Assembly (NCBI GenBank): GCA_002897995.1
Contig: BDTT01000012.1
Coordinates: forward strand, 1 to 64,000
DNA length: 64,000 nucleotides
From: a bacterium BMS3Bbin10
GTDB lineage: Bacteria > Pseudomonadota > Alphaproteobacteria > Rhizobiales > Methyloligellaceae
Reading direction: 5' to 3'
Position 1 is the first letter of the stretch; every line of letters begins with the position of its first letter. Under the pieces are notes generated by a model. It saw nothing but the letters and a program-made list of their open reading frames with translations. It was not told the DNA's origin and searched no databases. Below, one piece after another: positions 16,950 through 26,400 of this stretch. The translations under genes were made by a program, and so were the position numbers.

Positions 16950-17660
16950 CTATTTCTGCAACAGCCCGTCGGCGATGAGCAGGGCTTCGCGGCGCGCCAT
17001 GCCCGGCATGAGCGCGGGCGTGTAGAGCGTGCGCACGAACTTCAGGTCAAGCGCCGTCAGTTGCAGGAGCTGGACGCTGGCGTTGAAGATGGAAGGCTGG
17101 ATCAGGTCGGAGTTGTTCGGCATTCCCAGGATATGCGTCATCTGCTGGGAAATGCAGGAGCTGAGTGTCGTCACGTCCTCGCCGGTGTGCACAAAGATAC
17201 TCGCGCTCGTGATGCGATGGCCGGCATCCTTGTCATAATAGGACGCACAGCCGTTTGTGAGCAGGGCGCTTTTTATGGAACTTCTGTTTTTCATGACCGC
17301 GCCGGCCAGCGCATCCATTTTCTCAGGCTTTGCGAAATAGATGGTGACGTTGGCCGGCTTGTTCTGAGTTGCGAGGGTGATATCGAGCCCGATCAGTTCG
17401 GACAGAGCCTTGGCCCGCGATTTGACGGGCGTCCTTTGGGCCTCTGCGCCATCGCCAAGAAGAGTGATGCGCAGGGGGCTGGCCCATTTGGCGAGATAGT
17501 CCGTGCGCCTGCTGTCATAGTCCGGGGCGAACACGATTTGGGAAAACATGGTCAGGCGCTTCTCCGATGCGTCGCGCATGCCGAACTGAGTGGCGCACGC
17601 GCCAAGCGCCAGGGCAAGCAGGGTGATGAAGGGCTTGGGGCCAGGACCCATTAATGGCAT
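16950..17660 (-). CDS. DUF2927-domain lipoprotein
   Basis: 236 residues. The N-terminus has a short hydrophobic stretch ending LLALALGAC, a lipobox with cysteine near 22, so it should be a lipid-anchored envelope protein. The body matches DUF2927: WASPLRITLLGD, then a C-terminal SSCISQQMTHILGMPNNSD with PSIFN. In this family the Q-x6-G..ND region looks like a degenerate metalloprotease helix. Function unknown. It converges with the aminotransferase operon and is alone on its strand until the small membrane ORF. Confidence 0.75.
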   Translation of the reverse strand: MPLMGPGPKPFITLLALALGACATQFGMRDASEKRLTMFSQIVFAPDYDSRRTDYLAKWASPLRITLLGDGAEAQRTPVKSRAKALSELIGLDITLATQNKPANVTIYFAKPEKMDALAGAVMKNRSSIKSALLTNGCASYYDKDAGHRITSASIFVHTGEDVTTLSSCISQQMTHILGMPNNSDLIQPSIFNASVQLLQLTALDLKFVRTLYTPALMPGMARREALLIADGLLQK

Positions 17661-17829
17661 CCATTATGCGTGATGAATTTTGCCGCTGAGCAGACGGAAA
17701 GGTGCAGGAAACCCGCCTGGTTTTCAAGCCTTTCCAATGCACTCAGGGGCAAAATCCACGACGCTTGATGCATATCATTGGTGAGTCCCGGGCCTGAGCA
17801 TCGGTGAAGATTACGCCACGCAAATCAAA

Positions 17830-17855
17830 AGGCCGCCTGATTGCAGGCGGCCCTT
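17830..17855. terminator. Bidirectional intrinsic terminator
   Basis: GGCCGCCTG (17831-17839) pairs with CAGGCGGCC (17844-17852) around ATTG. It is followed by CTTTCT on the plus strand and TTTTG on the minus strand. On the minus strand it closes the unit of the 27-codon membrane ORF at 17997-18080. Confidence 0.7.
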
Positions 17856-17996
17856 TCTAAAGTCTGTCACGCCCGAAGCCGGCCTCACACCCCGATTTGC
17901 AGGATTGCGCGTCGCGCGCAATCCCCGTTCGGGGAGATCGGATTCAAACTGCCGTCGGTTGCCTAAAACCGGCTCTTCGGTGATTCGCGTTGCGGT
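17853..17996 (-). other. Structured spacer between small membrane ORF and terminator
   Basis: About 145 nt with a nested hairpin: CCCCGATTTGCAGG...and the inner ATTGCGCGTCGCGCGCAAT (17906-17924), plus CCCCGTTCGGGG (17925-17936). No ORF with a ribosome binding site. It would be a folded 3' untranslated region of the small ORF. Confidence 0.4.
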
Positions 17997-18080
17997 TCAG
18001 ATCATGCCGAGAACAATCGCGGCCAGAAAGCCGAACACCACGAGCGTGGTAAATGCAGTCAATGTCCCTGTCATGCCCAT
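17997..18080 (-). CDS. Candidate 27-residue single-pass membrane peptide
   Basis: ATG at 18080, TGA at 17997. Product MGMTGTLTAFTTLVVF then GFLAAIVLGMI: a single hydrophobic helix of about 20 residues and almost no soluble part. The ribosome binding site AAGGAGG sits 6 nt upstream, near-ideal. The unit ends at a strong terminator at 17830-17855 on the same strand. I do not recognise a family; size and plan recall small inner-membrane proteins that bind and modulate larger membrane complexes. Alternative: fortuitous ORF, but the site plus hydrophobicity make that less likely. Confidence 0.55.
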   Translation of the reverse strand: MGMTGTLTAFTTLVVFGFLAAIVLGMI

Positions 18081-18383
18081 CGGAAGCCTCCTTCCCGTTG
18101 GTTGCGACGATTCACCTTAGACAAAAGTTTAAAATGTCGGATGTCGACGTGACAAGATGGATTCGATGCTGCATCGCAGCGTATTGGTGCGATGCAATAA
18201 TTGTGTATAAGTTGATTTGTGCCGGCCGCGCACGGGCAGGGTCGCTGTGTTCGGATCGCAGGGGCCGCCGAAGCAGTTTCTGCTTGCCAAATGCCAGGGT
18301 GCAGGGGCACTTGTCTCGCGAGAACGGCACGCGTGCGAACCCAGGGCCAGGACCCTGGAGGCTTGAATGAAGGGGCAGGGACT
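18081..18383. other. Spacer with no supportable gene
   Basis: About 300 bp between the minus-strand small membrane ORF and the reductase. It should hold two divergent promoters; I see no box pair good enough to call. The frame of the reductase is open upstream to 18219, but the ATG at 18384 fits the family start. Confidence 0.4.
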
Positions 18384-19370
18384 ATGGCGGGTTTCAAGGC
18401 GCTTCTGGCGACCAAAACGGATGGCGGGCAATCGGTTGATTGGGTCGAGCTTACCGAAGACGATCTTATGGATGGCGATGTAACCATCAAGGTCACGCAC
18501 TCCACGTTGAATTACAAGGACGGACTGGCCATTACCGGGAAGGCGCCGGTCATCCGCCGCTGGCCGATGATCCCGGGCGTTGATCTGGCCGGTGTGGTCG
18601 AATCGTCGAGCAGCCCGGACTACAAGCCGGGCGATAAGGTGGTCGTGAATGGCTGGCAACTCGGCGAGACCCATTATGGCGGTTATGCGGAAAAGGCCCG
18701 CGTGAAGTCGGGCTGGCTGGTGCCGTTGCCGAAACAGTTCAACTGCTCCGACGCCATGGCCATCGGCACCGCCGGATATACCGCGATGCTGTGCGTGATG
18801 GCGCTTGAGGAGCATGACGTGAAACCGGGCGACGGTCCGGTGCTGGTAACGGGCGCGTCGGGCGGCGTGGGCGGTGTCGCTATCGCCCTGCTGTCAAAGC
18901 TCGGCTATGAAGTCGCCGTCTCCACGGGGCGCACGGAGGAAGAGGAGTATCTCAAATATCTCGGCGCCTCGGAAGTGATCGATCGCAGTGAATTCTCCGG
19001 CAAGCCCGCCATGCTTGGCAAGGAACGCTGGGCCGGCGCGATTGACAGCGTTGGCAGCTCGACACTGGCGAATGTATTGAGCCAGACCAAATTTGGCGGT
19101 TGCGTTGCGGCCTGCGGTCTGGCCCAGGGGACGGATCTTCCGACAACTGTTATGCCGTTCATCCTGCGCGGCATCACGCTTCAGGGGGTTCAGTCCGTCA
19201 TGACGCCGAAGGCGCGCCGTGTGGAGGCCTGGGAGCGGCTCGCGAAGAATCTCGACATCGGCAAGCTGCGCGCCATGGCTGTCGCCCATCCGCTGGAGGA
19301 TGTGCTTGAACTTGCCCCGCAGATCGTTGAGGGCAAGGTGCGCGGCCGCGTGGTCTTCAACATCGGATAG
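18384..19370 (+). CDS. AcuI/YhdH-type zinc-free quinone oxidoreductase family, probable acrylyl-CoA reductase
   Basis: 328 residues, the usual size. FKALLATK at the start, STLNYKDGLAITGKAPVIR (about 41-59), PMIPGVDLAG, and the NADPH-binding VLVTGASGGVGGVAIALLSKLG are diagnostic of the YhdH/AcuI branch of medium-chain dehydrogenases, which reduces acryloyl-CoA with NADPH. There are no zinc-ligand cysteines, as expected. The start at 18384 was chosen because MAGFKALL matches the family N-terminus. Not in an obvious operon. Confidence 0.85.
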   Translation: MAGFKALLATKTDGGQSVDWVELTEDDLMDGDVTIKVTHSTLNYKDGLAITGKAPVIRRWPMIPGVDLAGVVESSSSPDYKPGDKVVVNGWQLGETHYGGYAEKARVKSGWLVPLPKQFNCSDAMAIGTAGYTAMLCVMALEEHDVKPGDGPVLVTGASGGVGGVAIALLSKLGYEVAVSTGRTEEEEYLKYLGASEVIDRSEFSGKPAMLGKERWAGAIDSVGSSTLANVLSQTKFGGCVAACGLAQGTDLPTTVMPFILRGITLQGVQSVMTPKARRVEAWERLAKNLDIGKLRAMAVAHPLEDVLELAPQIVEGKVRGRVVFNIG

Positions 19371-19506
19371 GCCCTGGACAGCCCCGGTCCCGCCACCGGC
19401 GTTTCCGCGGATGATGCACCCGAATGATGCGGGTTTTGCATTGCACCAGATGTGATAGAGTGTGCCGACTGGAGCAGGCAGGAAGCTGGTTTGCTTGGGG
19501 GTATGC

Positions 19507-20448
19507 ATGAACGAAACCGACCTATTCGGCGACAGCCCCTATTCGATCGTATACCGCAATCCGGAGCTGTTGACGGCGTTCGGCTTGCTGGTTTTGTGCG
19601 AGATCCTGTGGCGGAAATTTTACCGTAAAGAGGAATATGGCACTGCCGAAGCCGCCGCCTCGGTGGGCATCGCCATTGGCCGCGCGATCGCCAAGCCGGT
19701 CATGATCTTCGCCCTCGCCGGGCTCTATATCTTCGTCTATGAGCTGCGCGTCTACACATTCGACATGAGCAAATGGTGGTCCTGGGTGCTGGTCTTTATC
19801 GGCGCCGATTTCCTCTATTACTGGATGCACCGCTTCAAGCATGTGATCCGCTGGATGTGGGCCGATCATGCGGTTCATCATTCCGGCAACCGGATGAATG
19901 TTTTCATGAATTTCCGGCTCGGCTGGACCGGTCTCATCGTCGGCACCTGGCTTATGCATCTGCCGCTGGTGCTGCTGGGCTTCTCGCCTTCAGCGGTCAT
20001 AACGGCCTACGCGCTGAGCCTCGTCTGGCAGGCCTGGATTCACACCGACATGATCGGCAAGATCGGGCCCCTCGAATGGGTGCTGAACACACCCTCGCAC
20101 CACCGGGTTCACCATGCGCGCAATCCGGTCTATCTCGACAAGAACTATGCCGGCCTTCTCATCATCTGGGACCGCATGTTCGGTTCCTTCCAGGAAGAGC
20201 TGGAAGAGGAGCCCTGCGATTACGGACTGGTGCAGCGGCTCACCTCGAACAACCCGATCAAGATCGCCTTCAATGAGTGGGGCAATCTGATCCGCGATGT
20301 TCTGGCCGCGGACAGCTGGAGAGGGCGCCTGCGCGAGGCCTTCGGCTACCCCGGCGACAAAAAGGCGGTGCTGGCGGAGCAGGCCAGGCTCAGGGTGCAG
20401 CGCGAGAAGGCAAGGCAGGTGCAGGCCGGGCCGGCAGCGGGCGAATAG
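19507..20448 (+). CDS. Sterol desaturase/fatty acid hydroxylase superfamily membrane protein
   Basis: 313 residues. Three histidine clusters that hold a di-iron centre are visible: HRFKH near 117, DHAVHHS near 132, and PSHHRVHHARN near 200. Several hydrophobic segments precede and separate them, giving about four membrane spans. Family members hydroxylate or desaturate lipids, sterols or alkylglycerols. The C-terminal 50 residues are charged and alanine-rich, probably cytoplasmic. Start chosen at 19507 after a GGGGG; an upstream start at 19462 is possible but adds an atypical N-terminus. Confidence 0.85.
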   Translation: MNETDLFGDSPYSIVYRNPELLTAFGLLVLCEILWRKFYRKEEYGTAEAAASVGIAIGRAIAKPVMIFALAGLYIFVYELRVYTFDMSKWWSWVLVFIGADFLYYWMHRFKHVIRWMWADHAVHHSGNRMNVFMNFRLGWTGLIVGTWLMHLPLVLLGFSPSAVITAYALSLVWQAWIHTDMIGKIGPLEWVLNTPSHHRVHHARNPVYLDKNYAGLLIIWDRMFGSFQEELEEEPCDYGLVQRLTSNNPIKIAFNEWGNLIRDVLAADSWRGRLREAFGYPGDKKAVLAEQARLRVQREKARQVQAGPAAGE

Positions 20449-20475
20449 GTCCTGACCGGCCTTTGCAGGCCGCGC

Positions 20476-21135
20476 TTACTCCGGCGCGTAGAGCGCATAT
20501 CCAAGTCCGCTCTCAAAGGGCAGGGTCACCGATGCGTAGGGGCCGCCCGGAGAGCCGGTGTAATCCAGATAGGCCTTGATCTCCGCCGGGAAGGTATAGA
20601 CGTTGTCCGCCAGCAGGAGGCTGCCCGGCCGCAATTTCGGTTCCATCAATTTGGCGACGGGGACATAGAGATCCTTCCAGCCGTCGAGGAACAGAAGATC
20701 CACCGGGCCGTCCAGGTCCTTTAAGGTCTCCAGCGCGTCGCCGACCCGGATTTCGGCATAGTCCGCCAGTCCGGCTTCCTCCAGATTGGCGCGCGCTTTT
20801 TCCGCTTTCGAAGCTTCCATTTCCGTGCCGGTAACCCTGCCGCCTGTGTCTTTTGCCGCCGCCGCCAGATAGAGGGTCGAAATTCCGAAGGAACTCCCGA
20901 ATTCCACAATATGCGTGGCGCCAATCGCTTTGGCGCACAGATTCAAAAAGACGCCCATGGCCGGCTCGATGGAAAGATACACATCGCTGGGGTAGAGGGC
21001 GCTGGTGAATGTCCCGTCGGCCTTGGCGGCATTGATTTTGTCCCGCACGCCCGCCATGCGCGCGCCGTCGCCCCCGGCCAGTTTATGCTCGCGGGCGAGA
21101 ACTTCCCTTAGCCTTGGGTCATCGAGCGTGTTCAT
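20476..21135 (-). CDS. Class I SAM-dependent O-methyltransferase family protein
   Basis: 219 residues. IVEFGSSFGISTLYLAAAA near 75-93 is motif I; GTEMEASKAEKARANLEEAG, VDLLFLDGWKDLYVPVAKL and PGSLLLADNVYTFPAEIKAYLDY match the catechol O-methyltransferase-like family (methyltransferase 3/24). A good AGGAGG lies 6 nt upstream of the ATG. It lies at the downstream end of a minus-strand set with the MBL and FAH genes. Acceptor substrate unknown. Confidence 0.8.
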   Translation of the reverse strand: MNTLDDPRLREVLAREHKLAGGDGARMAGVRDKINAAKADGTFTSALYPSDVYLSIEPAMGVFLNLCAKAIGATHIVEFGSSFGISTLYLAAAAKDTGGRVTGTEMEASKAEKARANLEEAGLADYAEIRVGDALETLKDLDGPVDLLFLDGWKDLYVPVAKLMEPKLRPGSLLLADNVYTFPAEIKAYLDYTGSPGGPYASVTLPFESGLGYALYAPE

Positions 21136-21174
21136 TTGCGCCTCCTGTATGCATGCCGTTAACGGGTCCTGAGC

Positions 21175-22275
21175 CTAAAGCGAGGCGTCAATACGGCGCA
21201 TGAGCGCCGGAGCCGCGCCCGGGAGGGCGTAGGCCAGAAGCGCCTGTTTGCGCATCAGGTTTATTTTGGCTGCAACGGACAAATGTCCGCCGCGCCCATC
21301 GAACTGGCGATAGAGGACATGAACATTGGTCATCATCCGCTCCGGTGAATCCCATTTCGCAAAGGGCAGGGCGAGAAACTCAGGCCCGGTGACGATATGG
21401 TGGGCCGCCGCCGCCACGGAGCGTTTTTCCTCATGGCATCTTCGCGCCGCGCCGCGGACATATTCCCAGTAGGATTTCACCCTTCGCACGCCATCCTTGT
21501 TGGTAACGGGACCATGGCCCGGCACGATGGTCTCCACATCGAGGCCGAGGATCAGATCAAGGGCGTTCAGCCAGTTCTCCACCGGCCCCGCCCACATGAC
21601 GGGCGTTGACCCGATGAACAGTATATCTCCCGCGAACAGTGTTTTTGCGTCCGGCACATAGACCATGAGATCGCCGCTCGTATGGGCCGGCCCCACTTCG
21701 ATGAGCTGGACCTTGCGCCCGCCAATCTCGCGCCAGATCGTGCCGGTGAATGTCTCGACCGCCGGCGTATGCTTCACCTCATCGAAGGCGTAGGGAAGAC
21801 ACATGGATTCAAACCAGTGGCCGACACGCTGGGCCGAGGTGACCGGCGCCAGTTTGAGAAAACCGCCCAGCCTGCGAAAGGCCAGCATGGAGCGGGGTTT
21901 GTGAAATTCCATCTCCGCGCGCGCCGCCGCCGAGGTCAGGCTTTTCACGCCTTCGACAAGCTGGTTGCCCCAGAAATGGTCTCCGTCCGCATGGGTGTTC
22001 ACCAGCAGATGAAGCGGCGCCTCGCGCAGCAGCGGGCCCATGGCGTCGAGCATGGTTTGCGTGTGGCGGAGGTCCCACAGCGTATCGACCAGCAGCGATT
22101 GCCCTTTGCCGACCAGAAGCCCTGAATTGGATTCCCCCCATGACCCGTTCGGAACCATCCAGGCATAAAGATCATGCCCAAGGTCCCAGAGGCCTTCCGC
22201 ATAGGCGGGGCGTTCGCGAAAGCGCGTGCGTTTTGCGCCCGTGGGGGCAATGCATTTGGCGCTTTCGGACGTCAT
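21175..22275 (-). CDS. MBL-fold metallo-hydrolase
   Basis: 366 residues. The zinc motif NTHADGDHFWGN (HxDGDH) near 94, the second ligand region VGPAHTSGDLMVY near 196, LFAGDILFIGS and the histidine in VPGHGPVTNK near 255 define the metallo-beta-lactamase fold, glyoxalase II-like branch. HxxGDH is a common variant of HxHxDH: the middle histidine is replaced by D-G. It begins 3 nt after the FAH-family gene stops, so the two are co-translated. Probably hydrolyses a thioester, lactone or ester from the same pathway. Confidence 0.85.
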   Translation of the reverse strand: MTSESAKCIAPTGAKRTRFRERPAYAEGLWDLGHDLYAWMVPNGSWGESNSGLLVGKGQSLLVDTLWDLRHTQTMLDAMGPLLREAPLHLLVNTHADGDHFWGNQLVEGVKSLTSAAARAEMEFHKPRSMLAFRRLGGFLKLAPVTSAQRVGHWFESMCLPYAFDEVKHTPAVETFTGTIWREIGGRKVQLIEVGPAHTSGDLMVYVPDAKTLFAGDILFIGSTPVMWAGPVENWLNALDLILGLDVETIVPGHGPVTNKDGVRRVKSYWEYVRGAARRCHEEKRSVAAAAHHIVTGPEFLALPFAKWDSPERMMTNVHVLYRQFDGRGGHLSVAAKINLMRKQALLAYALPGAAPALMRRIDASL

Positions 22276-22278
22276 TTC

Positions 22279-23328
22279 TCACCGTTTGCGCGCGCCGCGC
22301 CGCGGTGCGCGCGTGGTGGGGGGCGGCGCAATGCGGTTTTGCAGAATGCCGATACGCTCCACCTCGAGTTCGACAACGTCACCGGCTTTCAGCGTCCGCC
22401 CGAGCTCCAGGCCAGACCCTTTGCCCAGGCGGCCCGAACAGGTGCCTGAACCGATGAACTCTCCTGGATATAGGGTCTCGGAGCGCGAAATGTAGGAAAT
22501 GATTTTCTCGAACGTCCAATACATGTCGCCGGTGGAGCCGCGCGACCACTCCTCGCCATTGACCCGGGCGGTCATGGTCAGGTTGTAGGGGTCGGGGATT
22601 TCGTCGGCCGTCACCAGCCATGGCCCGATGGCGTTGCCGGTATCGAAGTCCTTACCCTTAGCGGGTCCCAGACGCCCCTTCATTTCGCTCATCTGGACAT
22701 CGCGGGCGGTAAAATCATTGAAGATGGTGTAGCCGGCGATGTGGTCGCGCGCGCTCGCCAGCGGAATGTCCCTCCCGCCCTTGCCGATGACCACACCCCA
22801 TTCCAGCTCATAATCGAACTGCTTGGTGTAGGCCGGCATGCGGATGACCGCTCCGTTCCCGACAACGCTAAAGCGGTTGCCCTTGTAGTAGATGGGGCGC
22901 TTGTACCATTCCCTGTTCGCCAGGCCGGCGATGCTGCGCCGCCGCCCGAACCACTTCTCGATCGTTTCATCCAGCCTGGCAAAAGGCCCAAGCCCGGCGG
23001 TGCGGATGGAGTTGATGATATGCTCCTCGAACGCCATCGCGTCACGAATGGATTCAGGCACCGGAAGCGGGCTCAGGAATGTGGTGCTGGCGGCAGGCAT
23101 CATTGTGCCTTCAGGCGCCTTGCTGGCCACGAAATCCTGGACCACATAGGCCTTGTATTGCGCCTCTGCGCCGGCCTTCAGGAAGGCGAGCATGGACGCG
23201 AAATGCGGAGCGGGCGCGCCTTCCAGCGCCACCAGCCCGGCCTGCAGCAGGGCAACGGACTTGTCGCCGCCAAACAGCGCGCCAATCTGCGGCAGACCGT
23301 CAGGTCCGATGACCGTGGCAAGTTTCAC
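22279..23328 (-). CDS. Fumarylacetoacetate hydrolase (FAH) family protein
   Basis: 349 residues. DYELEWGVVIGKGGRDIP near 190-207 carries the metal-binding glutamates, IAGYTIFNDFTARDVQ the aspartate, and LYPGEFIGSGTCSGRLGKG the C-terminal substrate loop. The N-terminal 80 residues form the small beta domain. FAH-family enzymes cleave C-C bonds of acylpyruvates or decarboxylate/hydrate small oxo acids. Clustered with an MBL hydrolase and oxoprolinase, it suggests degradation of a cyclic amide or aromatic derivative (inference). Confidence 0.88.
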   Translation of the reverse strand: MKLATVIGPDGLPQIGALFGGDKSVALLQAGLVALEGAPAPHFASMLAFLKAGAEAQYKAYVVQDFVASKAPEGTMMPAASTTFLSPLPVPESIRDAMAFEEHIINSIRTAGLGPFARLDETIEKWFGRRRSIAGLANREWYKRPIYYKGNRFSVVGNGAVIRMPAYTKQFDYELEWGVVIGKGGRDIPLASARDHIAGYTIFNDFTARDVQMSEMKGRLGPAKGKDFDTGNAIGPWLVTADEIPDPYNLTMTARVNGEEWSRGSTGDMYWTFEKIISYISRSETLYPGEFIGSGTCSGRLGKGSGLELGRTLKAGDVVELEVERIGILQNRIAPPPTTRAPRRGARKR

Positions 23329-23467
23329 TATACGCTACCCCCGTTTAACCCGGGGTCCTTGACCCTGGGCTCTTGCCCCGATGAGAAGGTGCTTTGCGCG
23401 GCCCGTTGGGTCAATACCCGCGCGCGCGTTCGAAGCATTTTTTTGGCAATAAATTCCTCCCTTGAGA

Positions 23468-23498
23468 AGAGCGCGGGATAGCGGTTCCGCGCTCTTTT
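23468..23498. terminator. Stem-loop terminator after the oxoprolinase gene
   Basis: AGAGCGCGG (23468-23476) pairs with CCGCGCTCT (23487-23495), immediately after the oxoprolinase stop at 23500. U-run TTTT on the plus strand, TTCTC on the minus strand. It separates oxoprolinase from the FAH-MBL pair. Confidence 0.55.
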
Positions 23499-23499
23499 G

Positions 23500-26400
23500 T
23501 CATTCGGCCTTGCCGAAACCCCCGCCGGTCGGCGTCTGAATCATGATCGCTTCGCCCGCCTCCAGCACCGTGCGGTCGCAGCCCTTGAGTTTCTCGACAT
23601 TGCCATCTGCCCGGCGCACCGCGTTGGCGCCGCATTGGCCAGGCCCGCCCCCCTCCATCCCGAAGGGCCGCACCTCGCGAAAGCCGGACAGGATGGCGCA
23701 GTCCATGCGCTCCAGGAATCTCAATGTTCGGGAGATGCCGTTGCCGGCGCACCATTTTCCCTTGCCGCCGGATCCTTGGCGGATATGAAAATCTTCAAGC
23801 AATACGGGGTAACGCAACTCCAGTATTTCCGGGTCGGTGAGCCGCGTGTTGGTCATATGCGTGTGCACCGCGTCGGCGCCGTCGAAGCCCGGCCCCGCGG
23901 GCGCGCCGGAGCAGATGGTTTCGTAATACTGATATTTCTCATTTCCGAAGGTGAGGTTGTTCATGGTGCCCTGCGCGGAGCCCAGCGCGCCAAGCGCCGC
24001 GAACAGGGCGTTGGTCACAACCTGGCTGGTTTCCACATTGCCGGCGACAACCGCGGCCGGGTAGGCGGGCGAAAGCATGGAGTTTTCGGGCAGGATGATG
24101 TGAATGGGTTTCAGGCAGCCGGCATTCATCGGAATGCGGTCATCGACCATGACGCGGAACACATAGAGCACCGCCGCGCGGGTGACGGGTTCCGGCGCAT
24201 TGAAATTATTGTCCTGCGCCGGGCTGGTGCCGGTGAAATCGACACTCGCAGTGCGCGCCTCTTTATCCACCCGGATGGCCACGGCGATTTTCGTGCCCTG
24301 ATCCATCTCCACCTCGAAGGCGGAGTCCTTCAGCACATCGATGACCCGGCGCACGCTCTCTTCCGCATTGTCCTGCACATGCCCCATATAGGCCTGCACA
24401 GTGTCCAGGCCGAAATGGTCGACCATGCTCCGCAGTTCGGCGACGCCTTTCTCATTGGCCGCGACCTGCGCCTTCAAGTCCGCGATATTGTCGTCCGGAT
24501 TGCGCGCGGGATATTTCGCTTGGTTCAGCAGCGCGCGCGCCTCCGCTTCGCGGAACCCGCCCGCTTCGACCAGCAGGAAATTGTCGATATAGACGCCTTC
24601 TTCCTCGATTGTGCGCGCATCGGGGCTCATGGAGCCCGGTGAAATACCGCCGATGTCCGCATGATGTCCCCGGCTCGCCACGTAAAAAAGAATTTTGTTT
24701 TCGCTCACGGCTGTTCCGGCTTTCAGCCGGGCCTCCGCAGGGGCGGCCTGACCGGCCGGCGCGCGTTCGCGCTTGCCTCGCTGCGCTCGGATGTCTTGCC
24801 CCACACTGAACACCGGCGTGACGACGGTGATGTCGGGCAGATGCGTGCCGCCGTTATAGGGGGCGTTGAGCATATAGACGTCGCCGGGGCGCAGTTTGCC
24901 TGCATTCTCGCGGATGATGGTCTCGACGCTTCTGTCCATGGAGCCCAGATGCACCGGCATATGCGGCGCGTTGGCGATGAGCTGGCCTTGGGCATCAAAA
25001 AGCGCGCAGGAGAAATCGAGCCGCTCCTTGATGTTGACCGAATGGGCGGTGTTCTGCAGCGCCACGCCCATCTGCTCGGCGATCGACATGAACAGATTGT
25101 TGAACACCTCCAGCATAACCGGATCGGCCTTCGTTCCGACCGCATCGCGTTTCGGGCGCGGCGTGGCGCGTGTGAGCAGGAGGTGATTGTGAGTCGTCAC
25201 TTCAGCGCCCCAGCCGGGCTCCAGGACGACGGTCTGGTTGTCCTCGATAATAAGTGCCGGCCCGAGGATCTCATGTCCCGGCTCAAGCTGCCGGCGCAGA
25301 AAGACGCCGGCGTCGCGCCACTTCCGGTTTGAAAAGAAACGCGTGGCCGCGTAGGGGGCGGGAGCGGGCTCTCTGGTGAGCGGAAATTCCTTCTCGCGCG
25401 CATCCGCGCCGCCGCCGCTGGTTTCCACCTCAATCGCCTCGATGACGATCGGGCAATCGGGATCGGTGAAGCCGAAACGCTGCTTGTGCTCGGCCTCGAA
25501 AGCGGCGCGCATGGTCTTCAGGGTTCCGACAGTGACCGGCAAGGCGGTGTCCGTCCCCTGATAGCGCAGATGGACACGCAACTGCGTCCCCATGTCATCG
25601 GCGGCCACGTCCTGACCGGCGAGCTCGGATATGTTCTCTTTTTCCAACTCCGCGCCGATGGATTTCACCTCTTCCAGGGCGGCGGCATCCAGCGGCTTCT
25701 CGATGGCGCGCTGGCGCGAAGCGCGGATGCTGGCAAGCCCCATGCCATAGGCCGACAGAACGCCCGAAAGCGGGTGCATATGGATGGTTTCCATGCCCAG
25801 CACATCGGCGATCATGCAGGCATGCTGTCCGCCCGCGCCGCCGAATGAGACGAGCGCATATTCGGTCACGTCATAGCCGCGCTGGATGGAAATTTTCTTG
25901 ATGGCGTTGGCCATGTTTTCAACCGCGATGCGCAGGAACCCGTCGGCCACTTCTTCAGGAGGGCGGTCATCGCCGATGGCGCGCGCGAGATCGCCAAATG
26001 CCTTTTTGACGGCTTCGGCATCGAGCGGCTGGTCCTGCGCGGGGCCGAAGATGGCGGGGAAGAATTCGGGGCTGAGTTTGCCGACCATCACATTGGCGTC
26101 GGTGACGGTGAGGGGGCCGCCGCGCCGGTAACAGCGCGGCCCCGGATCGGCCCCGGCGGAGTCCGGTCCGACCCGGAAACGCGCACCGTCATAATGCAGG
26201 ACCGAGCCGCCGCCCGCGGCCACCGTGTGAATGCGCATCATGGGCGCGCGCATGCGCACGCCGGCGACCTGCGTCTCGAAACTGCGCTCATAGCTCCCCG
26301 CATAATGGGAGACATCGGTCGAGGTGCCGCCCATGTCGAAGCCGATAATCTTCTTCAAACCCGCGATGCCAGCGGTTTCGACCGCGCCGACGACACCGCC

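Noticed and set aside
23497-24642. Plus-strand ORF (381 codons) antisense to the oxoprolinase gene
   Set aside because: Conserved HyuB motifs lie on the minus strand; the plus-strand product has none.
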